Virus record (IMG/VR): IMGVR_UViG_3300042923_001459
Coordinates: 1-64,000 of that record
DNA from: a virus
Direction: 5' to 3' (one strand)
Length of the DNA stretch: 64,000 nt
Part shown: positions 37,991 to 46,451 of the stretch, piece by piece
Layout of the letters: every line of letters begins with the position of its first letter
Position numbering within the stretch: the stretch's first letter is position 1
Made by a program: the position numbers and the translations under genes
The notes under the pieces: model-generated
Databases searched by the model: none
What the model was told of the DNA's origin: nothing
The model's input: only the letters and a program-made list of their open reading frames with translations

Positions 37991-40768
37991 TTATTGGAAA
38001 TAGCGGCGTAATTCTTTTGCCACCATCTCTAAATCTTTCGCAGATTCAGCGTTTTCTAAAGCTACTTTTAACAAACTAGATTTATTAGCAGTTATTTTTT
38101 TCATTGATTCAGCCTTGTTAATTGTAGATTCTATGCTATTTTTAGCTTCTATCAATTTTGGAGCTAAACCTTTTTGAACTTCTAAAGCTCTAGTTTCAGA
38201 ACGCATTTCGTATGCAGAACCAAGATTGAATCTATGTTCATCTCTATTAGCCAATTGAATTTGTTCTTTACCTTCTTTAACGTTCATTTGATCTCCAGCT
38301 AAAGCTACAAGTTCAGCAACTGTGCGTTGACTTGCAAATGTAGCACTGTTCAGTGGTTGAATAAAACCTTTGCTAACAAAACCATCAATGATAGATGCGA
38401 TTTTATCAGTAGATGCAACTACTTTAAGTTTACCCATTAAGTTGCTTTTGCTAATTAGATTTCTGTCATTGCTTCTATTATCAACTTTATTATGAGCTGT
38501 AAATTGTTTTTGAGCTTCAGAAACATTTTTAGCTAGTAATTCAGAAAGTTTATTTACTGGAACCTCTTCATTACCATGAGCAACCGAAACAAGATTTTTC
38601 AATTTACCTTCTTCTTTGTTAAAATTGAAAGCTAATTTAAGATTTGTTCCGCTAAGAGGATTACGAACGTCTGCAACTACAGAATAAGTTGTTTCACTTT
38701 CACCAGCAGCTACAACAATGTATTCTTTGAACATTCTACCAATTGCGTCAGATGCAAATACATTCTTCTTATCAATAGACCATTCAGATTCTATAACATC
38801 TCTCACGCCAGTATCTTCAGTTGTTTCATCAGTATTAACTTTAAGCTGTCTACCAAAGTGTTGACTTTGATAATCTGCAACTTTTTGTTCTTCGTCAGTA
38901 ATAATAGAGTCATCAGCGACTTTAGAAAGCAATTCTTCGAATGAATGATCACTTGCCAAAGTTTCTTGATTGAGCTCAGTCATCAAACCATTATCCAACC
39001 ATTTTTGAATTGTTTCATCGATTTTGGATGCTGTAACAACTGATGCTAGTTTTCTTTGAAGATTCTTTCTAGAAATAACAATTGATTCAACTGTTAATCC
39101 AGCAGTTTTATCTTGTAAATACTTAGCAAGAACCTTGTTCTTAATAAATGCTTGTGCTAAGTTTTTAATACTAACATCATGATCTCCGATAGAAGCAACA
39201 CATTCAACAACTTTTGATCCATCGAAAGAAATAGTGAATGGAACATCATGACGAGTACCAGTAGCCTTATTCATTAAACTAACATTCATAGCATAAGAAT
39301 CTCTATTAATCTTATTAAAAGAAGATACTCTGTATTTTTTCAAGTGTTTATTGATGAATGAATTAGCATTAAATAATCTTTGCTCATCAGTACCCTTATC
39401 TTCAACTTCACGAACTTCTTCTTGAGGTTTAATTAAATCTGTTTCAACCTCTAAACCGCCACCGAAGTGTTTTTGTAAATCTGAAATTTCAGAAGTTTGC
39501 TCGTCAGTTAACATATCAACATTAGCACTTCGAAGAAGTTCTTCAAAAGTTTTTTCTGTAGCAAAAGTTGAGCTGTTGATTGGGGTTACCAAGCCGTCAG
39601 CAATCCAATTTTTAATAACATTTGGAATTTGACTTGCTTCAACAGTTTTGAACAATTTAGACTCAATATCTTTGCTTGTTAGAACCATGCCAGAATACGC
39701 ATGTTTTGAAGCTGTCTTGCCTGTTGAAAGATATTTATTTAGTAACGAATTATCAATCTGAGTTAATTGTTGGTGCAGTTCATTGGTTGTTAAGTGTTTT
39801 TGATTAATTTGAGCTGTTTTTATACCAGAGAGCTTTTCACCCTCAATGCCAAATGAGAAGTTAATGTTTTCTCTAACACCATTTTTCCCCAAGATAACAG
39901 CACTAACAAGTAATTCGTTTCCATTTCTTTGAGCTTCTTTAACAGAAACATCTTTTCCAAATTCTCCTACTAAGTAGTTATTAGCATCAATAGTTAATAA
40001 TCTTGCAGATTTAACTTGATTAGAAGCTACATGCTCTTGATTTGGTGTGAAATGGAATTCTCCCATTTTGTCATTTGCGCCTTGTTTTTCCAATTGCGGA
40101 AATAATTGGTCTGCATCATAAAATGAAGCGTAAGTGTTACTTCCCGCTCCGATAATAACTCCATCATGCAGTAATTCATTAATTTTATCAGTTGCTTGCC
40201 TTAATGAACCATTATAGCGACGTACGATTTCTTCTCTATTGATAAGATACGCTTTACCAACAGCCTCCACTTTTTTGGATTCTTTAGTTCTGCCAGCCTT
40301 AATATCTGCTAAGCTTTCCTCTAATCCAGCTTTACTAAATGGATATTCTCCATTGTTTGCATAAAAAATATTAGCAGTTGTAAGTTTTCCAGCTTTAATT
40401 TCGAACGGAAATTGAAAATTTGCACCAACACTATCAAGAACAGCGTCCAATGCAACATAATCAGTACCTACATTAGTACTGGTAACTTTATAGTATTTAC
40501 CTACTAGAAATTTAGCTAAGCTAATTTTAGACTCAGAAATCAGCTTGGTTTCGTTATAATTATTTTTAAGATAACGAGGATCAGCTGACATTTCTGGGCG
40601 ATATACTTGTTGTCTTTCAGCAAATACACCTTTTTGTTCTGCTTCTAATTCTATAGTTTCACGTTGTTTAATCTGTAAATTATCCGTTAGGTTACTCATC
40701 CAATCAGGAATATTCTCCTTATTTTGTTTGGTGAATAAACTAGGGTTTGTAGTACTAAATTTGCTCAT
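37991..40768 (-). CDS. Large repeat-containing virion protein
   Basis: A 925-aa soluble protein with four related units of about 200 residues. The repeat core is seen in SKIDETIQKWLDNGLMTELN...FEELLSK, SQIPNVIKNWIADGLVTPIN...FEELLRS, DKIASIIDGFVSKGFIQPLN...VAELVAL, and more weakly in DKINELLHDGVIIGAGS. Each unit also has a beta part (YRVSSFNKINRDSYAMNVSL). Ends with a helical region. A major structural or internal head protein is likely; no known family recognised. Confidence 0.65.
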   Translation of the reverse strand: MSKFSTTNPSLFTKQNKENIPDWMSNLTDNLQIKQRETIELEAEQKGVFAERQQVYRPEMSADPRYLKNNYNETKLISESKISLAKFLVGKYYKVTSTNVGTDYVALDAVLDSVGANFQFPFEIKAGKLTTANIFYANNGEYPFSKAGLEESLADIKAGRTKESKKVEAVGKAYLINREEIVRRYNGSLRQATDKINELLHDGVIIGAGSNTYASFYDADQLFPQLEKQGANDKMGEFHFTPNQEHVASNQVKSARLLTIDANNYLVGEFGKDVSVKEAQRNGNELLVSAVILGKNGVRENINFSFGIEGEKLSGIKTAQINQKHLTTNELHQQLTQIDNSLLNKYLSTGKTASKHAYSGMVLTSKDIESKLFKTVEASQIPNVIKNWIADGLVTPINSSTFATEKTFEELLRSANVDMLTDEQTSEISDLQKHFGGGLEVETDLIKPQEEVREVEDKGTDEQRLFNANSFINKHLKKYRVSSFNKINRDSYAMNVSLMNKATGTRHDVPFTISFDGSKVVECVASIGDHDVSIKNLAQAFIKNKVLAKYLQDKTAGLTVESIVISRKNLQRKLASVVTASKIDETIQKWLDNGLMTELNQETLASDHSFEELLSKVADDSIITDEEQKVADYQSQHFGRQLKVNTDETTEDTGVRDVIESEWSIDKKNVFASDAIGRMFKEYIVVAAGESETTYSVVADVRNPLSGTNLKLAFNFNKEEGKLKNLVSVAHGNEEVPVNKLSELLAKNVSEAQKQFTAHNKVDNRSNDRNLISKSNLMGKLKVVASTDKIASIIDGFVSKGFIQPLNSATFASQRTVAELVALAGDQMNVKEGKEQIQLANRDEHRFNLGSAYEMRSETRALEVQKGLAPKLIEAKNSIESTINKAESMKKITANKSSLLKVALENAESAKDLEMVAKELRRYFQ

Positions 40769-40797
40769 CTTTTCTCACCTAACCTTATGAGTTATAA

Positions 40798-40824
40798 AAA
40801 GTAGGGGGAGTTTTCCTCCCCACT
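40798..40824 (-). terminator. Putative terminator
   Basis: Minus strand GTGGGGAGGAAAACTCCCCCTAC then TTTTTATAAC, beyond the 40823 stop. Confidence 0.65.
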
Positions 40825-41194
40825 ATCTTAGATATCCATTAATTTCATTTTTAGCTTCTTCAAGTGTAGTATAGAAACCTCTATACTCTACATTTTCCCA
40901 TTCGCCTTGTTGATAACCTTCAACAACATGATCAGCACTTAAAACAACATATGCTTCATTTGTTTGATTTCTCTCTTGCTCAACAAATACTTTCCAAACC
41001 TCAAATACCTCTACGATATTTTTTGGAAGTCTAAAACCTTTTGGTATTTCTTGATTGGGATTCTCAGCTTGATTATTATCCTGTTTTTTAACTGTCTCAA
41101 CAGGCACTGGAGGAACCTCTAAATTTCTAGTCATCAATGCTGCTACATTATGAGATGCAACTGAGAGTGCATCTAAAACTAAATTTAAAGGCAA
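40823..41194 (-). CDS. Hypothetical protein, start unclear, probably read by frameshift
   Basis: The only possible starts (TTG 41194, or a later ATG) have no Shine-Dalgarno site. The frame is open upstream into the A9 run at 41219-41227, giving KKKVTANAIENLPLNLVLDA if the ribosome slips -1 at the end of the LysM gene. The product is about 123-135 aa; the C-terminal part (YVVLSADHVVEGYQQGEWEN, FYTTLEEAKNEI) is a soluble domain of unknown function. Confidence 0.58.
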   Translation of the reverse strand: MPLNLVLDALSVASHNVAALMTRNLEVPPVPVETVKKQDNNQAENPNQEIPKGFRLPKNIVEVFEVWKVFVEQERNQTNEAYVVLSADHVVEGYQQGEWENVEYRGFYTTLEEAKNEINGYLR

Positions 41195-41214
41195 ATTCTC
41201 AATTGCATTAGCAG

Positions 41215-42339
41215 TTACTTTTTTTTTAAGCGATTTGTTACTGCATTTGCTTTATAAACGTTGAATGGTCCAGTTTCATATGAACTTGGAGAAACTCCAC
41301 CGGAACTAGGAGAATCGGATCTCATTTGAGTTGTAGAATCATATCCGCCCATTCCACCGTCATTTGGCTTACCAACTGGATCTTGATTACCACTATCCAT
41401 CTTTTCCATTTGATCTAAAGCTTCATCAGAAAGTTGAATGTCTTTGAACTCTTCAAATCCAATAGTAGGTTTATCCAAAGTAACATCAATTAGAGCTGAA
41501 GCATAATCATCTGGGAAAATTTGTTTGAAGTAATCTAACATACCCATGGCTTCTGCTTTTTTAACAATTATGTTAGATTTTTCTAATTCCGTTACTTCAT
41601 CAAACATTGCTTTAGCAACCTTAGAAGTGGGAAAGATTTTATTGAGTTCAGCTAAGCGCGAAATGATAGAACCTTTAGATAACTTAGAAATTTTTGTAAA
41701 TACCTTGATTTTCGAAGCATATCTAGGAGTTTCATCAGTTAGCGTTGGAGTTACTTCATATCCCCAACCTTTAAGAATTTCTGCAATTTGTTTTTTCATT
41801 TCATTTGTGGTTTTATTCATTGTAAAACCATCATAGAAGTTTTGAATCGGACCGTCTACTTGACTCCATAAAGTTAAAATCTCTTTTGCAAGATTCTCTG
41901 GTGTGTAAGTGATGTCTTGAACTTCTTTAGTGGCAACTCTTTCTGGTCTTCTACCAACAATCAACATTAAACCTTCCTTAATTGGTTGTTTTGCTAAATC
42001 ACTATTTAGTTCAGCGATTTTACTAGCTTGGTTTTCATGACCAAAATACTTTTTAGCGATACTTGCTAAAGTTTCGCCTTTTGTTGTTTGATGCAAAACA
42101 TTTCTATCAGCAAAATATCTCATAGTATACGGCTCCATTTCATACCCCTTATTGTAATCATTAATTGAAGGATCGGTGAGAGACGGGATGGACGGGTCAA
42201 TTAGACCGTGGTCATTTTTGACTCCGCCATCATCTTGCCAGTTGAGGTCTGACGTTCCATACTCATTGTTCTCTTCTACATTTAGAGTATAATCTAGGGG
42301 TTTAGATTTATTATTATTGAATTTTTTAATCCTACTCAC
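41215..42339 (-). CDS. LysM-domain virion protein, tagged at both ends
   Basis: A 374-aa protein with a GTG start after AGGAGTGATG: MSRIKKFNNNKSK. Residues about 82-130 form a LysM domain (HQTTKGETLASIAKKYFGHE, KIAELN...LMLIVG). LysM units bind peptidoglycan or act as baseplate joints in phages. It ends VTNRLKKK, encoded by TTA AAA AAA AAG TAA, which is a candidate frameshift site. Confidence 0.7.
   Translation of the reverse strand: MSRIKKFNNNKSKPLDYTLNVEENNEYGTSDLNWQDDGGVKNDHGLIDPSIPSLTDPSINDYNKGYEMEPYTMRYFADRNVLHQTTKGETLASIAKKYFGHENQASKIAELNSDLAKQPIKEGLMLIVGRRPERVATKEVQDITYTPENLAKEILTLWSQVDGPIQNFYDGFTMNKTTNEMKKQIAEILKGWGYEVTPTLTDETPRYASKIKVFTKISKLSKGSIISRLAELNKIFPTSKVAKAMFDEVTELEKSNIIVKKAEAMGMLDYFKQIFPDDYASALIDVTLDKPTIGFEEFKDIQLSDEALDQMEKMDSGNQDPVGKPNDGGMGGYDSTTQMRSDSPSSGGVSPSSYETGPFNVYKANAVTNRLKKK
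41219..41227 (-). promoter_or_regulatory. Candidate -1 frameshift site (A9 run, A-AAA-AAG)
   Basis: In the frame TTA AAA AAA AAG TAA the heptamer A-AAA-AAG, the E. coli dnaX-type slippery sequence, stands directly before the stop. The -1 frame continues into the 40823 gene, which has no start signal. Confidence 0.55.
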
Positions 42340-42352
42340 AATTTCATCACTC

Positions 42353-43159
42353 CTATTTGTTAAAGTACTTTCTTTGTCTTCCGACTTTTTCCAAGTGCTC
42401 TTTAACAGCAGAGTTGATAAATTTACTTAGCGTATATTTAGAATTAACTTCCATAGTCAATGCTGTTGCTGCAAGTTTCTTAATTTCATCAACTGCATCG
42501 TCATCAGTAATTCCATGTTCAGCCAATTTAGAAATAATCAATTTGTCCATTTTTTGATTAAACATTGCATATAATGCGTGTTTCACTTCGGGAGTTGCAT
42601 CATGTAAAAAAGCATCGCCAAATGAAGAATCGTAAAGTATGTTTGCAATTGTCTTGAAAGAAACATCTGAAGTATATCTAACGTCTTTTCTTTTTGTTGC
42701 AGCTGTTTTTGTTTGTTGTGCGAGTTGAGGATTTCTTACTGGAGTTTCTTCTTCATCCTCTTCAACTTCTTTAACTAAAACTGGAGCACCATTTTCATCT
42801 GTCGCTAATTTCCAAATTGTACCATCGTTAAAATTGTAATTGAACAACTCGCCGACACCTGATTCTCTTTGAAAACAATATCTTCCCCAAGCTAATTTTT
42901 TAAACTGACCACTTTCTTCAGCTTCATTTAAAGAAACATGTTGTAATTTAGCAGTATAAACTTTAAACTTACCATTTACAGTTTCTTCAACTTCAGTTTT
43001 GAATCCATTTACCTTTAACTCAGCTGCACAAACATCTGCTTCTTTTTTGGAATCAAATGTATCAAAAAGTTTTTTACTTTCGGCTTTCTCAATAGCTGAA
43101 GCAATCTTATTGAGTTCCTTACTTGAGAAAACTGAATAATCATCGGTACGTTTTATCAT
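42353..43159 (-). CDS. Virion-module hypothetical protein
   Basis: A 268-aa protein from MIKRTDDYSVFSSKELNKIA (ATG at 43159 after GGTGAGGTG). A SPOR-like stretch (KKEADVCAAELKVNGFKTEV) is followed by a C-terminal helical domain. Role unknown; it opens the virion operon just after the sigma factor gene. Confidence 0.6.
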   Translation of the reverse strand: MIKRTDDYSVFSSKELNKIASAIEKAESKKLFDTFDSKKEADVCAAELKVNGFKTEVEETVNGKFKVYTAKLQHVSLNEAEESGQFKKLAWGRYCFQRESGVGELFNYNFNDGTIWKLATDENGAPVLVKEVEEDEEETPVRNPQLAQQTKTAATKRKDVRYTSDVSFKTIANILYDSSFGDAFLHDATPEVKHALYAMFNQKMDKLIISKLAEHGITDDDAVDEIKKLAATALTMEVNSKYTLSKFINSAVKEHLEKVGRQRKYFNK

Positions 43160-43244
43160 ATTAAACACCTCACCTACTAAATGTATTACACTTTTGTATT
43201 TACATAAGTAAGTGTCTATTGATTATTATACATTTAAGTAAATA

Positions 43245-43865
43245 TTAATCGTTTTTAAGTTGGTCTTTCAATTTCTTGATTGTTTTCTTTTTAATAACAG
43301 ATACTCTGCTTTGACTAATATCTAACATATCACCAATTTCTTGTTGCTTAAATCCACTCATTGATAATTTAATAATTTGACTTTGTCTATCAGAAATTAA
43401 ATCGTATATTTCTTCTACGAACATTTTGTCATCTATAGATAAATGATCTTTTGAAGCTCCCATTAGATATTCCGAAAATTCTGTAGGTTGTTCTCTTTTG
43501 CGTTTAAAGTAGTAGCTTTGAATAAAAGCACGAAGTTTAATGATAAGATTTTTGAAAAGATATTTATCAAAAGGTATAAAGTTACCATTGTAGTAAGGAT
43601 TGTAATTTTTGCAAAAATCTACAAAATACATATAAGCTTGTTGATAAAGTTCATCGGAATCAAAATTTTTCCAGTATCCTAAACTATTTGCAACTTTTCT
43701 AATTTTTTCATCATACTTAAACCACATTGCATTTGGATCGTTCTTAATCAAGTATAAATCAGCTTCTACCGGTAAATCTTTTAGTTCTATAGGCCCATAT
43801 TCTCTTGCTTCTACTTCTTTATTTTCTGAAACCTCTGTATTTTCATTTTGCGGATTGTTTACCAT
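43245..43865 (-). CDS. Sigma-70-family RNA polymerase sigma factor
   Basis: A 206-aa protein. Region 2-like segment at about 60-120 (DSDELYQQAYMYFVDFCKNY, FIPFDKYLFKNLIIKLRAFI). Region 4 helix-turn-helix at about 165-200 (MSGFKQQEIGDMLDISQSRV, then IKKKTIKKLK). It probably redirects host RNA polymerase to phage promoters; its position before the virion module suggests late-gene control (inference). GGGAGGGAA site. Confidence 0.8.
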   Translation of the reverse strand: MVNNPQNENTEVSENKEVEAREYGPIELKDLPVEADLYLIKNDPNAMWFKYDEKIRKVANSLGYWKNFDSDELYQQAYMYFVDFCKNYNPYYNGNFIPFDKYLFKNLIIKLRAFIQSYYFKRKREQPTEFSEYLMGASKDHLSIDDKMFVEEIYDLISDRQSQIIKLSMSGFKQQEIGDMLDISQSRVSVIKKKTIKKLKDQLKND

Positions 43866-43897
43866 TATTTAATTTCCCTCCCAATTTTTAAAACAAT

Positions 43898-43937
43898 AAA
43901 GGGCTGCAAGACAAAAATGAATGTCTCACAACCCATA
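43898..43937 (-). terminator. Rho-independent terminator
   Basis: GGGCTGCAAGACA / TGTCTCACAACCC stem of about 13 bp with wobbles and an 8-nt loop, followed on the minus strand by TTTATTGTTTT. Confidence 0.65.
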
Positions 43938-43959
43938 AGGTGCTCTTTTAGGTTGTACA

Positions 43960-45180
43960 CTATTTTGGTGTAATTTGTGAAAACTGCCAGTTGTCCGGTA
44001 CAAAATACTGTCTTGCAACTCTTTGTATATCTTCTTTTGTTACTGCTTCGATACCACTGAGATAATCGTCAGGTTCAGTGGATGTTTCATCTATAATAGC
44101 ATTTCCGATGTAACTATTGATTGATGATGGTTTCTCAAGATTGATAATGTGAGAACCGCGAGTATATGCTATAGCGCGTTTCAATTCAATATCACTTACA
44201 GGTTCATTTCTTAAACGTTCGAATTCTTCAATAACAGTATCCTTAACTGCTTCAATCTTGCTTGCATCTAAACCAGTATAACCAAGAATCATTCCAGAAT
44301 CGCGAAGCGCATAATAACTAACACGAACTGTGTAAGCTAAACCACGTTTTTCTCTAATAAGTTGATATAATCTTGAAGAAGAACTGCCGCCTAAAATAAC
44401 ACATGCAATATCCATAGCGTAATAATCAGAACTATTAATCGATGGACCAAATAAACCCCAAGCAAAGTGAGCTTGTTCAATGCTTCTTTCAATCTCTATC
44501 GTGTTTGAATCTAAAATATCAGGTTCGAATTCTTCTTTTTTAAATTCATTAGGATTTTCTTGAAAGTCTTTTGTGTATTCTTCCATAAATTTATTGATAG
44601 CTTCATCATCTATCTTGCCAGTTGCTACAACAAATATATTGTTAGGTTGGTAAAATTTATTCTTGAAATCAATTAAATCTTGTCTTGATATCTCAGCAAC
44701 TTGTTTTGGTGTTCCACCAACTAATTGTCTGCTTGGAAAACTCTTATGCATTGCTGTAAAAAGCATGTCTGTAACATGTGAAGAAGTATCATCTGAGTAC
44801 ATCTTGAGTTCTTCTTGAATCACCGTTCGTTCCAATTCGACTTCTTCTTCAGGAATAGTAGAATGAAATATGATGTCAGATATTACATCTGCTGCTGTTT
44901 TCCAATTTTCCGCTGGCACTGTAGCAAAGTACCTAGTGTGTTGAAAACTTGTCTCAGCATTAATGTAACCGCCTATTGATTCAATTTCTTCCATAATTTG
45001 CTGTGAATTGCGTGAATCCGTTCCTTTAAATACCATGTGTTCAATGAAATGAGCGATACCAAATCTATCTGTTTCATCGTATGAACCAACTTTTACATAA
45101 ATACTAAATGTCATTGTTTTTGCAGACTCGATTTTTTCTGTATAAACATCGAGACCATTTGGAAGTGTTTTCTTTTGCAA
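43960..45180 (-). CDS. M16 family zinc processing peptidase
   Basis: A 406-aa protein with a TTG start after AAAGGAGG. The inverted zinc motif HFIEH (H44, E47, H48) and a downstream Glu (TVIQEELKMY) complete the active site. Length and architecture match bacterial mitochondrial-processing-peptidase-like proteins (about 410 aa, B. subtilis YmxG type). Such genes are rare on phages. It could process virion or host polypeptides, or be a captured host gene. Overlapping translation signals link it to the nucleotidase upstream. Confidence 0.85.
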   Translation of the reverse strand: MQKKTLPNGLDVYTEKIESAKTMTFSIYVKVGSYDETDRFGIAHFIEHMVFKGTDSRNSQQIMEEIESIGGYINAETSFQHTRYFATVPAENWKTAADVISDIIFHSTIPEEEVELERTVIQEELKMYSDDTSSHVTDMLFTAMHKSFPSRQLVGGTPKQVAEISRQDLIDFKNKFYQPNNIFVVATGKIDDEAINKFMEEYTKDFQENPNEFKKEEFEPDILDSNTIEIERSIEQAHFAWGLFGPSINSSDYYAMDIACVILGGSSSSRLYQLIREKRGLAYTVRVSYYALRDSGMILGYTGLDASKIEAVKDTVIEEFERLRNEPVSDIELKRAIAYTRGSHIINLEKPSSINSYIGNAIIDETSTEPDDYLSGIEAVTKEDIQRVARQYFVPDNWQFSQITPK

Positions 45181-45193
45181 CGTCGTACCTCCT

Positions 45194-45751
45194 TTATTTT
45201 AATAATCCTTCAATAGTAGATTCAACTTCATTCCAATCCTTAACCCTAATGATTCCTTCTGAAGTAGAATTTTTTCTATTTTTTGGGAGGTCCATGAAGA
45301 TAGTGGTAATTCCTACTTTATGCATCGATTCAACAACTTTTGGATAATCATCAACAAATGCGTTTAAGTTTAGGTCTTTAGCTAAGTTAGATTTTTCTTC
45401 ATCAAAATACAATTCATGATATTTAATTCCATTCTGCTTCAACCAGATTTTTGTTCTCTCTACAGCTGTTAGAGGTCTGGCTGTAATAATGATAATTTCA
45501 TGACCTTCATCATACCACTTATTAATTGTTTCTACTGATTTTGGAAATGGACTTAAGTCTTCAAATATTTCATTTCCAAAGTTTTTAAAAAATTCATCCA
45601 TTAGTGATTTTGGTATATCGTATACGTCACTGAGTCTTCCATTAACATCGTTTACTGTAATGTTCTTATTAAATTTTTCGTTTAATAATGGAAGGTAGTA
45701 ACTAAAGCTATCGGCTATTGTATCGTCAATGTCAAAACCTAACTTTGCCAA
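45194..45751 (-). CDS. HAD-family 5'(3')-deoxyribonucleotidase-like
   Basis: A 185-aa protein. The HAD motif 1 is FDIDDTIAD (D7, D9); IIIITARPLTAVERT and a late FVDDYPKVVES follow, as in the NT5C family of nucleotidases. It probably dephosphorylates (deoxy)nucleoside monophosphates and so tunes nucleotide pools; a sugar-phosphate substrate cannot be excluded. TTG start after AAGGGG. Confidence 0.75.
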   Translation of the reverse strand: MAKLGFDIDDTIADSFSYYLPLLNEKFNKNITVNDVNGRLSDVYDIPKSLMDEFFKNFGNEIFEDLSPFPKSVETINKWYDEGHEIIIITARPLTAVERTKIWLKQNGIKYHELYFDEEKSNLAKDLNLNAFVDDYPKVVESMHKVGITTIFMDLPKNRKNSTSEGIIRVKDWNEVESTIEGLLK

Positions 45752-45763
45752 CTTGAAAACCCC

Positions 45764-46177
45764 TTACTCGTTTTGTTTTATATAATCTTCTAGAATTTTG
45801 AATGCTTCTGGGCTTTTATCCTTGTCCTGGATATCGGTGCCTCTGGGAATGTAGATAATGTTTCTACGTTCTGGCTTAAGAGTTTCAATTAAAACTTCCA
45901 TTGCTTTGAATGGGTCTCCTTCATCACCACAAGTAAATACATCTGCTGCAGCATAACCAAGCTCTGGATAGGTGTGAATGCTCATATGACTTTCACTCAA
46001 TAAAGCTAAGGCTGTTACTCCAAATGGTTTGAATTGATGTGAGGACAAATTCAGCAATGTCATTTTAGCTTCTTCAACCGCTTTCTTGAATGTTTCAAGA
46101 AAAAGTTCCTCATTATCTAATACTTTAAAATCACAACCGTACATTTCCAATATAACGTGTTTTCCCAGTGACTGCAA
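45764..46177 (-). CDS. speD: S-adenosylmethionine decarboxylase proenzyme
   Basis: A 137-aa protein with the short SpeD architecture of Bacillus and Thermotoga. The hallmark LLSESHMSIHTYPE contains the self-cleavage site E62-S63 that makes the pyruvoyl group. Tyr-rich AAADVFTCGDEGDPFKAM matches the family too. It makes decarboxylated AdoMet for spermidine synthesis; no spermidine synthase is in the window, so it would work with the host enzyme. Polyamines may help condense packaged DNA (inference). TTG start after GGAGGGGG. Confidence 0.88.
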   Translation of the reverse strand: MQSLGKHVILEMYGCDFKVLDNEELFLETFKKAVEEAKMTLLNLSSHQFKPFGVTALALLSESHMSIHTYPELGYAAADVFTCGDEGDPFKAMEVLIETLKPERRNIIYIPRGTDIQDKDKSPEAFKILEDYIKQNE

Positions 46178-46451
46178 TTCCAGCCCCCTCCTTTATAATA
46201 TGCATTTTTAATTTTTTTTTAAATACCTCACTAACAAAGTGGAATATTTGATCTTTGTTAACGTATTAGAATCTTCTTACTTGAATGATTATCAACGCAA
46301 CATTCTAAGAATAATCAACTGACTAAATATAATAACCAAAGTATGTATTTTTTTTAAATAATTTTTTTTCTAATAGCCAAGTCTGGGTTGCATTTTAGAG
46401 ACGCTAACAAAACAAAAAGGTGAGATAAATTCTCACCTTTCATTTTACAAA
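46178..46451 (-). other. 274-bp intergenic region
   Basis: No credible ORF. It contains the terminator of the subtilisin gene at one end, poly-T tracts (around 46207 and 46350) and AT-rich sequence leading to the speD ribosome site. It probably holds the promoter for speD, the nucleotidase and the peptidase, although no consensus pair is convincing. Confidence 0.4.
46417..46440 (-). terminator. Rho-independent terminator
   Basis: Minus strand AAAGGTGAGAATTTATCTCACCTTT then TTTGTTTTG, after the subtilisin gene. Confidence 0.8.
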
